From: Lycium barbarum
Lineage: Eukaryota; Streptophyta; Magnoliopsida; Solanales; Solanaceae
NCBI RefSeq assembly: GCF_019175385.1
Contig: NC_083345.1
Coordinates: forward strand, 44,042,098-44,106,097
Direction: 5' to 3'
Length of the DNA: 64,000 nucleotides
Shown: positions 11,193 through 21,854 of the stretch, piece after piece
How the letters are laid out: each line of letters opens with the position of its first letter
How positions within the stretch are numbered: position 1 is the stretch's first letter
Notes under the pieces: generated by a model
What the model was told of the DNA's origin: nothing
Database searches by the model: none
What the model saw: only the letters and a program-made list of their open reading frames with translations
Program-made: the position numbers and the translations under genes

Positions 11193-11713
11193 CATATGGC
11201 ACAATAATGCTTCCAGACAGCAAATAGTGGGATGCGGTGTCTTCCAATTTTTACACCATCTGAACACAGTAAGGTGTCTTTCCTGTCCGATTCAGGTAGG
11301 TCTGAAATATCCAAACCGGTCTATGGTCAGCATGTGCTATATCAGTAAGAAGTTTGTTTCACTCTACGCTAATTATTCTAGAGTTGTTTTTCAAGCAAAT
11401 AACACAGGTTACCCAAGCGGACAAGCTGGGGTGGGCTCTCTAAGGCTGTGGGATGACCGCATGTCCACTTGAACTTAGAGACCACCAAAGAATATATCAA
11501 AAGGTTTTTTAGTGAAGGTATGACTGCAGCTCATCCCGCGTCGTCACCCTTAGAAAAATGTAAAATAAATGTCAGGAGTGGCGGAGTATGCATGCATGAA
11601 TGACAGTTATATTTTGCGAAAATTTAAACACATAAACAGTTTATATCACTTAGGCAATTTATATCATACAAACACACAAATTATTGGAACCCTTATGGTT
11701 AGAACCTTAAATT
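11193..11713 (-). other. Leader of the Ogre-type element between PBS and solo LTR insertion
   Basis: This is the part of the 5' leader that lies between the tRNA-primer site and the inserted solo LTR. No supported gene on either strand; the open frame on the + strand has no recognisable domain. Confidence 0.6.
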
Positions 11714-11732
11714 GTCTCCAGCAGAGTCGCCA
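11714..11732 (-). other. Primer-binding site, tRNA-Arg type
   Basis: On the - strand the sequence is TGGCGACTCTGCTGGAGAC, two bases inside the LTR end. From memory this matches the arginine-tRNA primer site reported for Ogre elements. It fixes the strand of the element and the LTR boundary at 11735. Confidence 0.8.
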
Positions 11733-11734
11733 TC

Positions 11735-13647
11735 TGTAGCGGTTCTATTTTTTTCTATTTATATTTGCATTTGCCTCATTTAAAAAGAAAGTGTCCCGAG
11801 AAAGTACGGTTGTCAATCGTACCAGAAAAAAGGAAAAAATATACTTCTACATGGATGGTGCTCTAAATGGACTTATTTTAGAGTCGCCACCTAATTTTTA
11901 GGAAATTAAGAAAACTAGTTCAAAAAGGGTTCATTTAAAGTAGTTAAGTTTAAAAGAATCCTAATCTAACCAAAGTATGGGTAAGGGTTCTAGTGATCCC
12001 CCGGGGAAGGTGTTAGGCACCCCGGCATTAAGGATCCGTAAAATACGGTTGACCTATGGGTTCTAATAGTATGTCTGTGTAAATATAACTTGGTTGCAAT
12101 AAAAATAGTTATTTCTCATATTTCCGCAAATAGATATTACTCATTTATGCAAAATATACCACGTTTCAAGAATCAAACGTGGTAAAATTTTGCCCAAAAG
12201 TGAGCGTTTAGGGTGTCGGACTAGAACACTTAGGCTAATACCCGAAGGCTCTTAGCCTAAGTAGGACCCTACGTAAGTCCACCCAAAAATAGTTTTTAAA
12301 AAATATTTAGAATATAGGAAAATAGTTTTTAAGAAAATAAGTTAGGTATACTATTATAGTCCATAATATTCTACATATATAGTCCATTTTATTTTTATCT
12401 TTTTCTAAGTTTTAGTCAATTTTTATTTTTTAGCCTAAGTCTAAATAATCATAATTAGTCTTCATAAGTTTTGTCCAAATCAGTCCACATGTCCAAGTCC
12501 GTAGTTTTTGCAAATGTTCAAATCAGTCCCAAATTTCCTAAAAGTCTACAGTTTTAGTCCTTTAATCAAATCAGTCCCAATTTGTACTAGTGCCTCAAAT
12601 TTAGTCTTATCTTTTGCGGCAAATTCATTTATGGCAACTTTAAAAACATGGCAATCTCATAAGGGTTTCAATTGGCACAATAATTAGGCAAATAATCAAT
12701 TTAAAGTACATAATTTAAATGAGGTAGAGAATTTGGGCCGACCAAGCCTAAAAGGAAAAAGCATTTATGCAATCAGCCTTGTTTCAATTCCGACATATGC
12801 TCCATTTTGCTCCAATGTTGGGTTGACTCGATCTAGATGCGTTAGTGGGCCCCGACGGGTTTTGGGTAGTCAAAGATACAAACGGGTGTGCACGACATTA
12901 GTATATTGTATGTATTCATGAATTAGACTAAGTATAAAAATGGAAATTATAATAACTATTACACAAGCAAAAATAAATTACAATTTATTTGAACTGGCCA
13001 TCTTAATAATGCAGGTAACGATAAATGATCAAAAATGGTCCAAAAGGAATATAGGCCCAAAGCAGCAGTAATGACAGGCAGAGTATAGTAACAGAAGTGT
13101 CAGGCCCAAATAAAAGGACCAAATCCTTATCTCCTCCCTCAAGCTTTCTAAGTGCCCAAGCTGGGATATGCACAATATACAACTAATATACCACCCAATT
13201 CTCTTCTCAAATTTTTCTATTTGTCAAACCGTAGTATACGTAGTATACCATGGATATACTAAAGATAGAGAGCAAAACCCATGAAAGGCATACCCTCTAT
13301 ACAGCTCAATATACACCATATATTCAACACATATATACCATATATTCAACACATATATATCCTCCAATACCAACTTAGATCACACAGGGAACTTCAAGTT
13401 TTCCCAGTAATCCCACATCCCCAAACTCATGTTCTAGCAAGGTTGGATAAACAACTAAAGCTAACCATAATTTTAAAACTAATAAACAACAGGCTCAAAA
13501 CATGAATGTCAACTAGCATAGCAAAGGAACCAAGCAATTTCAATACCAAACAAGTTATGTAAAAATCTAAGTTTAAAGCAGTCTTTGGTGCAGAACAATG
13601 ATATAGAGAGGAATTATCACCTAGGGTTATGATTAGTAGAGGACAGA
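11735..13647 (-). repeat. 5' LTR of the Ogre-type element
   Basis: The LTR starts TGTAGCGG next to the PBS. The block 11885-12060 (GAGTCGCCACCTAATTTTTAGG ... GGTGATCCCC-like ... GTTAGGC ... GGATCCGTA.ATACGGTTGACC) is clearly related to 55345-55525, so two Ogre-type LTRs are in the window. I could not place the outer end; the LTR or its flank is interrupted at 13656 by a hAT-type element. No genes seen in it. Confidence 0.65.
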
Positions 13648-14158
13648 CCTTGTAGTAGGCCTGTGCACGAATCTGTTCGATTCGGTTTTGGCCATCATCG
13701 AGTCGAAATTTTGAATTTCGACTTTCTAAAATTCTCAACCAAACTCGATCCATTCTAGGTTCAATTCGATTCGTTTTTTATTATTTCGGTTCGGTTACAC
13801 AAATCGATTTGTTCGGTTTATTCGAAATTTAAACAAGTAACTATTTTCATTTCAGTTTTAGAGTAAACATAACAAAAAATAATGAGACCCTAAATTTGCA
13901 GCCTTATAACCAAGACATTAACCAAGAAAACCCCATAAACTTGCAAGCATAATAGCATATAAATAGCAAAACAAGAGCTTGACAACTTGTGCAAGCATAC
14001 AAATCCGCCAACACCACATTACATATACCAAATTAACAATCCAGCATCTTGCAACTTGCAAGCAGACAAGCATAATAACTCAATTTGCATCCTAAAAAAA
14101 AAAAAAAAAAAAAAAAAGTCTAATTTGTACAGGCTAAGATCAAAGAACAAACAAAGCC

Positions 14159-14320
14159 ATGGGTGGAGGCAATGGCCAAAAGGAAAAGATGGCTCGTGAG
14201 AAGAACGCTGAAAAGATGAAAGACCAAAAAGAAAGTCAGCTTGAGGCCAACAAGAAGGCCATGAATATCCAGTGCAAGGTGTGCATGTAGACATTCATTT
14301 CCACCACTTCTGAAGTTAAA
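14159..14320 (+). pseudogene. Captured fragment of a small zinc-finger gene (At2g23090-like)
   Basis: From ATG 14159 the frame reads MGGGNGQKEKMAREKNAEKM, then SQLEANKKAMNIQCKVCM, then TAG at 14288-14290. This closely matches the N-terminal half of the small, conserved plant protein family typified by Arabidopsis At2g23090, which I recognise from memory. After the TAG the same frame still resembles the family for a few residues (TF, TTSEVK) before similarity stops near 14320. The usual residue at the stop is Gln, so the change is probably CAG to TAG. The second Cys/His part of the zinc finger is missing. It lies within the hAT-type element and is a passenger, not a working gene. Confidence 0.75.
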
Positions 14321-14375
14321 TAAATATTACTTCACTATTAAGTATTAAGCGTATATACAGTTTAGACTATTAGAG

Positions 14376-14421
14376 TAAAGGGCAGCCCGGTGCACTAAGC
14401 TCCCGCTATGCGCGGGGTCGG
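14376..14421 (-). repeat. SINE 3' fragment, TS-like
   Basis: The sequence GGGCAGCCCGGTGCACTAAG, followed by CTCCCGCTATGCGCGGGGTC, is the end module of a common Solanaceae tRNA-derived SINE (tobacco TS-like, family name from memory). Only about 45 bases remain, inside the hAT-type element. Confidence 0.5.
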
Positions 14422-14615
14422 GGATAAATTCGGTTTGTTCGAGTCAATTCGGTTGATAATTGAAGTCAACCGTATCCGAACCGTTAAACCGTAATATTTT
14501 ACAATTGCATTTGTAAATCGAAATCGAATTGTATTATCAAAATTGAATTACCCGAATTGTTTCGAATCGGTTCGAAAATTCGAATTGAACCGATTTGTGC
14601 ACAGGCACCTTGTAG

Positions 14616-15950
14616 GCTTCTTGGTCATAAAATAAAAAAAAATGAATGAAGAATTCCATTAAATTAAATTGGGTAATCATGTCACATAATTTTTCATTAC
14701 TTTTTAATTTGAAAACACCGGCAAAAATCTAAGCTCAATGACAAAAATTAAAGAAAAGTTATGCGACCAAAAAAGTTAGATTCTTTCTACACCTTGAGTA
14801 TTTTGGACACAAACAACACATGAGGGGGAAATATTTTGGCATCTCCATTAGATTCCAAATCTTCTATAATATTACATCATTAAATTCTTTGGCCTATTTA
14901 TGAATATACTGTGAAACCTTTTTTTTATCACATAAAGACTGATAAAGTAATTCAATCCATGAGATAAACACCCATCAATAAATGAAAAATGAAATCTAAA
15001 CGCAAGAGGCAAAAAATAAAATTTACCTTTTGGTTTAAATTTTCCTTTCTAGAAGTATTTTACTCAGAATCTCTCTTTATCCTCACCTTCATTCTCGTTC
15101 GATTTTGGTGAAAATGTATATATTGATGTGTCAAGTGCAGTGAGAGAATTGGGAAGTGGAGTTGGACGTGGGGTTTAGGGGGGGTTAGTTTTTTTTCTGA
15201 TTAATTTAAAAAAGTAAGGTAAAAGTGTTGTTAGTTTTACAACTAAAGAAAAAATACTCTAAAAAAAAAAAAAACACATGCAACATAATTGAGTAGAGAA
15301 TGACCTATGAGAATTCATGTACTAACTCAAGGAAGTAGTAAGAAGAAAATTATATAGACGGCTATGAAGAAAATACTTTAAATATGTCAGTAATAGTAAA
15401 TTTAAAAAAAATTATATTAAAATATAAACTATTGAATTACCTCTTTCTCGATCTTCTTTCCTCTGGATAATCCAGTCAACATCTCTCAAAACTGAATAAC
15501 TTTATTTTTTCTTGCATCGCCAAAAAATCTAATTACAATAAGCCCCATGGCACTTTGATCTGTTATTATCTTATATTTTTTTTTTTAAATCATAATAATA
15601 CAAAATATCAAAAATAAATGTGTGAGTCTACAAACATAAACGTCATACTTCTTCATACATCGGTGAGATCTCTTGTAGTTATATTAATTCGGCTAAGAGA
15701 CATAATAATGAACCAATCAAATAATAAAAAGGAAAAAGAATATAAAACACTTCCCCAAACCTTTGTTGTCTCGTTTGAAACTCATATTGAGAGCAACTAA
15801 AGAAAGACCTAAAATAATGGTCTAAAATTGGAGGAGATGAAATCATTTGAAATTGCGGATAAAGAACCACCCACTCCTCTGTCCAACCGTTATATTTACT
15901 TTGTGAAACTGAAATGATAAGTGGGATAAAGTAGGGAAGTTATCCATGGC

Positions 15951-15984
<34 letters not shown>

Positions 15985-16127
15985 TAAATTTACTTATGTA
16001 CTGACTATTTGTTTAAAAAATATTCAAACGTGGGCTTTTCTTTTTATTTTTCCTTTTTAAAATAGAAAATTTCTGATGATGACACTTGTCATCCTATCAT
16101 GTTTTTGCCTCTTCTATTATATATAGA
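14616..16127 (-). mobile_element. Helitron-like element, only the 5' end defined
   Basis: The right end, read on the - strand, starts TCTATATATAATAGAAGAGG after an A, the same kind of 5' terminus as the better-defined Helitron ending at 19520. A T-tract (15954-15983) and the TGACAAGTGTCAT motif near the end are also shared in kind. I could not find the 3' end; the left limit given is simply the end of the hAT-type element. The interior is AT-rich with no recognisable gene. Confidence 0.4.
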
Positions 16128-16313
16128 TAGATATAGATATTAAGTAATTATATTTTTTCAATCAAGTACACTAAATTAGGTGAGTTCATTTAATAATGTA
16201 TTAATTTATTTTTTAAATTGATACAAATAGAATTTGTTATCAAGTGGTTTGTTCATATTATGTCACTTGGCTTAATATTAAGCTACACTACCCTTCTTTT
16301 ATTATAATATAGA
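16128..16313 (-). mobile_element. Helitron 5'-end fragment
   Basis: Read on the - strand from 16313 it begins TCTATATTATAATAAAAGAA, then GGGTAGTGTAGC and CCAAGTGACATAATATGAAC. The same order of motifs occurs on the + strand from 38276 (TCTATATATATAAAATAGG, GGGTATAATC, CAAGTGACTAATTAATAAC, CCACTTGACAA). It appears wedged between two other Helitron-like ends. Confidence 0.45.
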
Positions 16314-16319
16314 TATAGA

Positions 16320-19300
16320 TTAGGATTAGAACCCGCGCGGCGCGTTGCGCTGCAATATAACATTTAGTTAAGGTTTGAAAAGCACTGAACTTATCAAGTT
16401 ATGTTTCATAGGCATATTCACCAATAGCTAAAATAATGTCGTATATAGCTGCCTATTTTATCATTTATTTACTTCTTTATTTATACACGATATATATTTA
16501 ATTTCTATCTGTTTATACTTCATTTTCGTTCAGTATTTTTTTTTTTCTAGAGAAAGAAATAACCATTGCTATATTAATCATATGTGAGTATCTAATATTT
16601 AGGCCCAATGATCTTCTAATGTTCTATTAAACCATTATCGTCAACTTTTATTCTTCAGACGAATATGAATACACTACAACGAATGCCTTGTAATGCATTG
16701 CGTATGGTAGATTGAAATATACCGTGTCATTTTATTTTGTAGAATATGCATTGTATGAGTTATGGCGTTCTAGAACCTACCACAGTTGCATCACATCCAA
16801 GATCAATTTCCGTACGATCTTGCCGTCTTGGATTGATTCTCTTTTCTTTAAAAATGAAATAAATATTTGTCTTCATTGTCTTTTCAACAGATGTTAACAC
16901 AAATGCAACACACGAATAATATTGGATATTATTAATCATGTTAAATTGTAGCCTAATTTATTAATTTGAGCATGTTAGAGATCATATTATTTTAACAATA
17001 TTACCAGTTTTTCAATGAAATGAAATTAAAGGGAGCGATCATATAGTCATCAATTAATCACCCGATAAATTTATATTCTTTATTTTTATTTATTACTTTA
17101 GTTACCATTTAGTAGCGGCAAATTCAATAACTAAATTTTATGTGTTCGAGTTTGAAATTCTACCACAACCCATTTGCTTTACTGTGTTGAACTCTATTAT
17201 TTATAGTGTAATTTAATAGTATAATTAGAGCTATAACTTTATTTCTCTACCCAATCTTTTACAAAAAAACAAAAAGTTTATGAAATGAAAGAAACGAATT
17301 ACATGGCTAGTTAATAGTTTTTGAATAACATAAAAAATTATCATCATCTCCAAAACAATTCACGTAAATGTAATTTGTTTTGTAGGTTTTTTGAAAAAGT
17401 AATACTCCAATGAATTACGTAAATCGATTACAGTCTTTCACTTATTTCTGACTTACAGTGTCAACTTCGTGTTTTACTTTATTTACATACATGAGCTTGA
17501 AGTAGTCCCTTTCTTTTCCTGTATGTTTTTCGAATCTCAGGACATCAACATGTTTGATATCTGCAATAAAATATCTTGTTAATATGCAAAGATTTCACAT
17601 GAAACAAAATATTTATGAGAAACACGAACCGATATATGCTAATGAGAAAGTAAAAAAAAAAAGATGTCTAGAATGTAGATATTGACAAAGAAACACAAAA
17701 GATAATGATAATAATTTAAAAATTACTTATCTTCAAGGCAAAAGAAGTAAACAAAAGAAATTTACAAAAGTGCTATAAGTGTCGTTCATTTTTCCAAAAA
17801 CCACATTTTCAATTTTTATATGTGATATTTGGTTAAACTTAATGAGTCTCCATTTCAACTAATGAGTCTTGTCTTTTGAGATAAAATGTTATCTCAATTC
17901 AAACTGAATCCATACATATGATTCTTATATTTTTAAGTGGAAACCGTATTAAATTATGCTGTTTACTTTTGAAAATTATTTTCTTAAATTCGGCGGAATT
18001 ATGATTTATCAACAAAAATAGTTTTATCTGGATATGTAAATAATTTATATGACAAACAGCTTTCAATCCAAGTACCTAATGTGCTTCTTTTTTTTTTTTT
18101 TTGCTTTTGGTATATATATATATATATTTGTTTTTGGTATAATGTAATTGCTTCAACGGTACCTACCACACAAACAAACACTCAAAGAAAATATAAATTA
18201 TGGTGGCAACGTAAGTGAATAAATTTGCTATTCCCTGCTAATATGAACAATCAAAAGCTTACATCTGAAACATCCTTCACATTAGGATTCTCCTTTTTAA
18301 ATGTCTTCCTGAAATTAATTCCTCGCTGCAATAGCATGCATGATCATTTGTCATATGCCACTGAACTTGGGAGGCCTCTTAGGCTTATTAGGATCTTTCT
18401 TGGCCTTTTTGTCCTCCTTGACCGTCAAATTATCGTCTTTCGACGTTGCTTTTCTCTTCTCCATCTTTCAGAAACTAAGAGAAACAAACATTATCCATCA
18501 CTAAAATACTTATTTTATCATTGTGCCACAACACAACGTGAAAATTAAAATCAGAGAAACTTCAAATATGTAACCCAAAGGTCTATGCAACACCAAAATT
18601 ACATCCAAAATAACAAACAAATTGATCTTCATGTGATATAATTTGACGTATACATGAAAGAGAAAATGTCAAAACTGAAAGTTCAATTGAAAATGAAACA
18701 GAAAAAGATATAAAGAAGAATTAAAGTACTCTGTAAACAACACAATACTTACCTTCCAAAAGTTATCTCTTCGTGTAACTTTCAACATGACTATATAATT
18801 TGTATCTCACGATGGAATGGGAAAATGAAAAATAGGGAAGTTAGGCAGAGATGGGGGTGAGTGGTTTGGGGTGGGTTTAGGTTAGTAACTTCTTTTTTGG
18901 TCTTGTTTCTTATTTTATCCTTTCCTTCTTGTTTTTCTTCTTAAAACTAAAATGTGCAGCTTTATTTTAGCATGTAAAATTTAAATATAATCTTTCATCT
19001 CAAATTGAACTTGTACTTATCTACTTATGCTAATATCTGAAATGGTAATTTTAATTTTCTTAAAAAAAAACTTGAACTACTTTATCTCCAAAAATTCTTT
19101 GATGCGTGCATTCTGGAATACAAAATTTATTACCAAGTTTAAAATTTTCATGTAAAAATTCCGAAAATTTATTATAACAGTTACAAAATTTTAATTTAAG
19201 TTTAAAAATTTCATGTAAATTTTTTGAAAATATGTAACAACAGTTAAAAATTTTGAAAATTTGTAACAACAATTGTTATTTTTATTTTTTGTTCTAATTA

Positions 19301-19520
19301 TTATGTCACTTATAACAGAAAATAAGATAAGGAATGCACCCCTTAAATCAAGCCTTAAATTTCTCAACCGGTAGGGTAGAAATCGTTTCCTACTTTTCTG
19401 AATTGGCTTTTTTTTTTTTTTTTTTATTTCTATTTTAAAATATAAGTTTTGACACTTGGCATCTTGAAGTGATTACACTTGGCAGCCTAAAAGCATTTTG
19501 CCTCTCCTATTATATATAGA
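16320..19520 (-). mobile_element. Non-autonomous Helitron (3,201 bp) with HMGB fragment
   Basis: On the - strand it begins TCTATATATAATAGGAGAGG (19520 downward) and ends with a GC-rich hairpin-like block, GCGCAACGCGCCGCGCGGGT, then TCTAATCCTAA. This satisfies the Helitron rule of 5' TC, a hairpin near the 3' end and CTRR (CTAA) at the end. The flanking bases are A on the 5' side and T on the 3' side, with no target duplication. No Rep/helicase is encoded. The interior holds an HMGB gene fragment (18230-18464) plus AT-rich filler with poly-T (18089) and TA (18113) tracts. The ends are short, so the call is good but not certain. Confidence 0.6.
18230..18464 (-). pseudogene. HMGB (HMG-box) gene fragment captured in Helitron
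   Basis: From ATG 18464 the - strand reads MEKRKATSKDDNLTVKEDKK and then AKKDPNKPKRPP, the basic N-terminal arm and start of the HMG box of plant HMGB proteins. After a diverged patch with a TGA, the frame RKTFKKENPNVKDVSD continues the box and ends exactly at GTAAGC, a good splice donor. HMGB proteins bend DNA in chromatin. The remaining exons (VGKAGG-type sequence and acidic tail) were not found in 16320-18230, so this is a truncated passenger. The diverged patch lacks the normal SAFFVF segment. Confidence 0.75.
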
Positions 19521-19750
19521 TAGATTTGTCACGTTTCGCTTCACAAGAGTCAAGTTAAATGTATTTTTTTCATCATATTAATATTAGAAGAATTGCAACT
19601 TATAGTATTATTCGTTTTCGAACATCTAAATTTTAATTTAAAATATAGAATTAATCTAATTCAATTTAGCTGTGAAGATTAATCAAATTGACTCTCGAGA
19701 AGCGAAATGTGACAAGTGAAAGTAAAGGGAAGGAGTATTTTTATTTCATT

Positions 19751-20827
19751 GGGAAAATTTCAGAGACCTCCCTCAAATTTTGCTTCGTTTCACTGACCTC
19801 CCCTCACGTTTGCAATATTACATTGACCTCTCCTATTTTAAATTTTTTGTAATGATTTTATACTATGTATTACTAATAAAAAATAATATATCTGGACTGA
19901 TTTACCCTCCTTAAGATCATGGTCTTACAATTAATTGTAATTATATTAGTATCTCCTTTAAAAAGTTACTTTTTTAGAAACATTAAATGAATAAAATAGT
20001 AAGAAGTGAGGAGGCTGTGCTCCGGTGAAATTCGGGATCAAGCCAGCTGTGAGGATCGAAGGCTTCAGTTGCCGCAGCAGTATCTCTAATGTAGCTTAGG
20101 TGAAGAAAAAATCACCCAAAGATGGATAAAAATGTGAGATTTTTGGGAGAGATGAGTTACCAAAACAAATTCGTTTTAGCTTTGTATATATAAAGTGAAA
20201 CAAAGAGGGTCGCCATGAGTTATATTTCCAAAACCATTCAAGTCATGTCCGTTAATATGTTTATTAGGTGACAAATGAGGGAGTGTTCAGTTGATATCGG
20301 AAAAATAATACTCTTAATATAACCCAAAGAAGAGAGATAGGTCAAAAGATTGTTGTCTTTCCTTTGGGATTAATTAGGGTTCTTATTTTAGCGTTAGGCT
20401 AAGTTTGTATTAAGTATCTATTGTGGTGTGAGTGTGAGAGAGTAAAAACGAGAGGCTTCTTCTTCGTGAGTGAAAAATTTGTCACTCTTAAGTCTTATCC
20501 TTCATTGTAATTGTAATTCGACGGAAAAGAGAAGATGACCTTCTTAGATAATAAACTCTTTATAAAGAGAAGATGGTCTTCATTTAATATTCCTAAGAAA
20601 TAACTTTTTAGAGGAGATATTTATAAAATAATAATTAATCAAAAGAACAAGATCTTAGGGAGGGCAAATCAGTCTATATATATATTATTATTTTCATTAG
20701 TAATAAATATAAAAAGAAAAGGTGTTACAAAAAAATTAAAATAGAGGAGATAGCCGTAATATTGTAAACGTGAGGAAAGATCGGTGAAACGAAGTAAAAC
20801 GTGAACGGAGGCCTCTGAAATTTTTCC
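19751..20827. mobile_element. MULE-like element with ~240-bp terminal inverted repeats
   Basis: The left end (19751 onward, GGGAAAATTTCAGAGACCTC) and the right end read in reverse (from 20827, GGAAAAATTTCAGAGGCCTC) can be aligned by eye for about 240 bases, to 19992 and 20585. Flanking 9-mers TATTTCATT and ATTTTCATT agree at 7 of 9 positions, compatible with an old 9-bp Mutator-type duplication. The interior (19993-20584) has no transposase. A roughly 30-codon open stretch on the - strand near 20010-20100 could be captured coding sequence. Confidence 0.65.
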
Positions 20828-21854
20828 ATTTTCATTTAATTTTGCAATAAAAACTTAGACAAAAACAACTGGGCCGACTTTGAGCGCTATCGCTGCATGA
20901 TAGGGACGGTGGATCCCAATGCAATGAATTTGACCTACTCACGCTTCTGTGTTGTGTATATGTAAGTCAACACTCAAAGGAGCTATTTTTTCTTTTCACG
21001 AATCAAGGGGCTGTTTGGCTTATGTTAAATGTGTCGGCAAGAGAGAGAGTGTATTCCAAATCACAAAATTCAGAACAAATGTGATGTCTTTCATCATCTA
21101 ATACCATCGCTATGGATGTGTTTTGGACATGACTTTCTGATCACTTTATAAAACACATGCAGTGGCATTCTTTTTGCTTTGTCTTTTTAGATTTATGCAT
21201 ATTTCCCATATTACTTTAAAAAACATTGTTTTGGTCATGGTACCTCTGAACTCATTGAGTTTGACATACGCGTGTTAATTAACTAGAGAGAGGGTTTTTT
21301 CACTATGTCATCATCGTATAAGCGCTTGCATTCTTAAATTTATAATCTCAGAAGTTCCTACTTCATGTTAGGAACATGAAATTTTGCAAAACGTTCTTTG
21401 GAGAATAACTTTTATGAGAAATTGTCCTTTGAAAATAATAAAATAGAAGCAGAAAAAAAAAAGAAAAAAAAAGAGGACTCTGATTACATCCGCTAACAAT
21501 GTAAAATTCTTTGTCACTGTAATTTTAATTGTGCAATTACCATTTGTATTAGACAAAGAATATTACAATATACGCGTAGGACAGAGAATTGCAAAGTACC
21601 GTTGAGACGTGGACCCCCAAGGCAGGGGCCACATCAGATATTTATGGATTTAAGTGTAGAAATCACGTATCCTTAAACCAATGAAAACCCATTATCATCA
21701 ATTTTCCTCAGCTCCAATTTAACAAAGGATTCCCTACCATCATCATCTTCTAACCTAAAATCTAAAACCGAATTGGCTTCACATAATAATCTTGAATTGT
21801 CTTCTTTTTCTGCTTCAAAAAACTCAACAGAAAAGAATACTTTAGATCCCAAGA
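20828..21854 (+). other. 5' flank of the nuclease gene
   Basis: No gene is seen here. The last 250 bases contain a TATTTAT box-like sequence near 21638, a CCAAT near 21678 and a pyrimidine-rich stretch before the ATG at 21855, which would fit a promoter and 5' UTR. These are short motifs and only suggestive. Confidence 0.35.

Larger units (their letters stand above)
1..13647 (-). mobile_element. Ogre/Tat-type Ty3 retrotransposon, decayed, 3' end outside the window
   Basis: On the - strand, reading from high to low coordinates, I see a 5' LTR start (TGTAGCGG at 11735), a PBS, a leader, an extra upstream ORF (6910-8423), zinc-finger-like remnants (5570-6560), gag (3206-4982), protease (2268-2543), RT (210-1260) and the start of RNase H at the left edge. 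The YADD type of RT, the extra ORF upstream of gag, the arginine-tRNA-type PBS and the long PR-RT spacer are known hallmarks of the Ogre/Tat lineage. Every coding segment has stops or frame changes, so the copy is dead. A solo LTR (8472-11192) interrupts the leader and a hAT-type element (13656) sits near the far end. The right limit of the LTR is my estimate. The 3' LTR and integrase lie beyond the left edge. Confidence 0.85.
13656..14607. mobile_element. Non-autonomous hAT-type element carrying a gene fragment
   Basis: The 8-bp direct repeat CCTTGTAG lies at 13648-13655 and 14608-14615. The ends are imperfect inverted repeats: TAGGCCTGTGCACGAATC on the left and, read from the right, TGCCTGTGCACAAATC. 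Subterminal regions on both sides are full of TTCGGTT/CGAATT motifs. An 8-bp duplication and a short TIR beginning TAG are typical of the hAT superfamily. No transposase is present. The interior holds a host gene fragment (14159-14320), an A-tract (14094-14117) and a SINE scrap. Confidence 0.8.

Noticed and set aside
14019..14294. - strand frame with a poly-Phe run over the hAT-type interior
   Set aside because: The run is the A-tract read backwards; the + strand zinc-finger similarity explains the rest.
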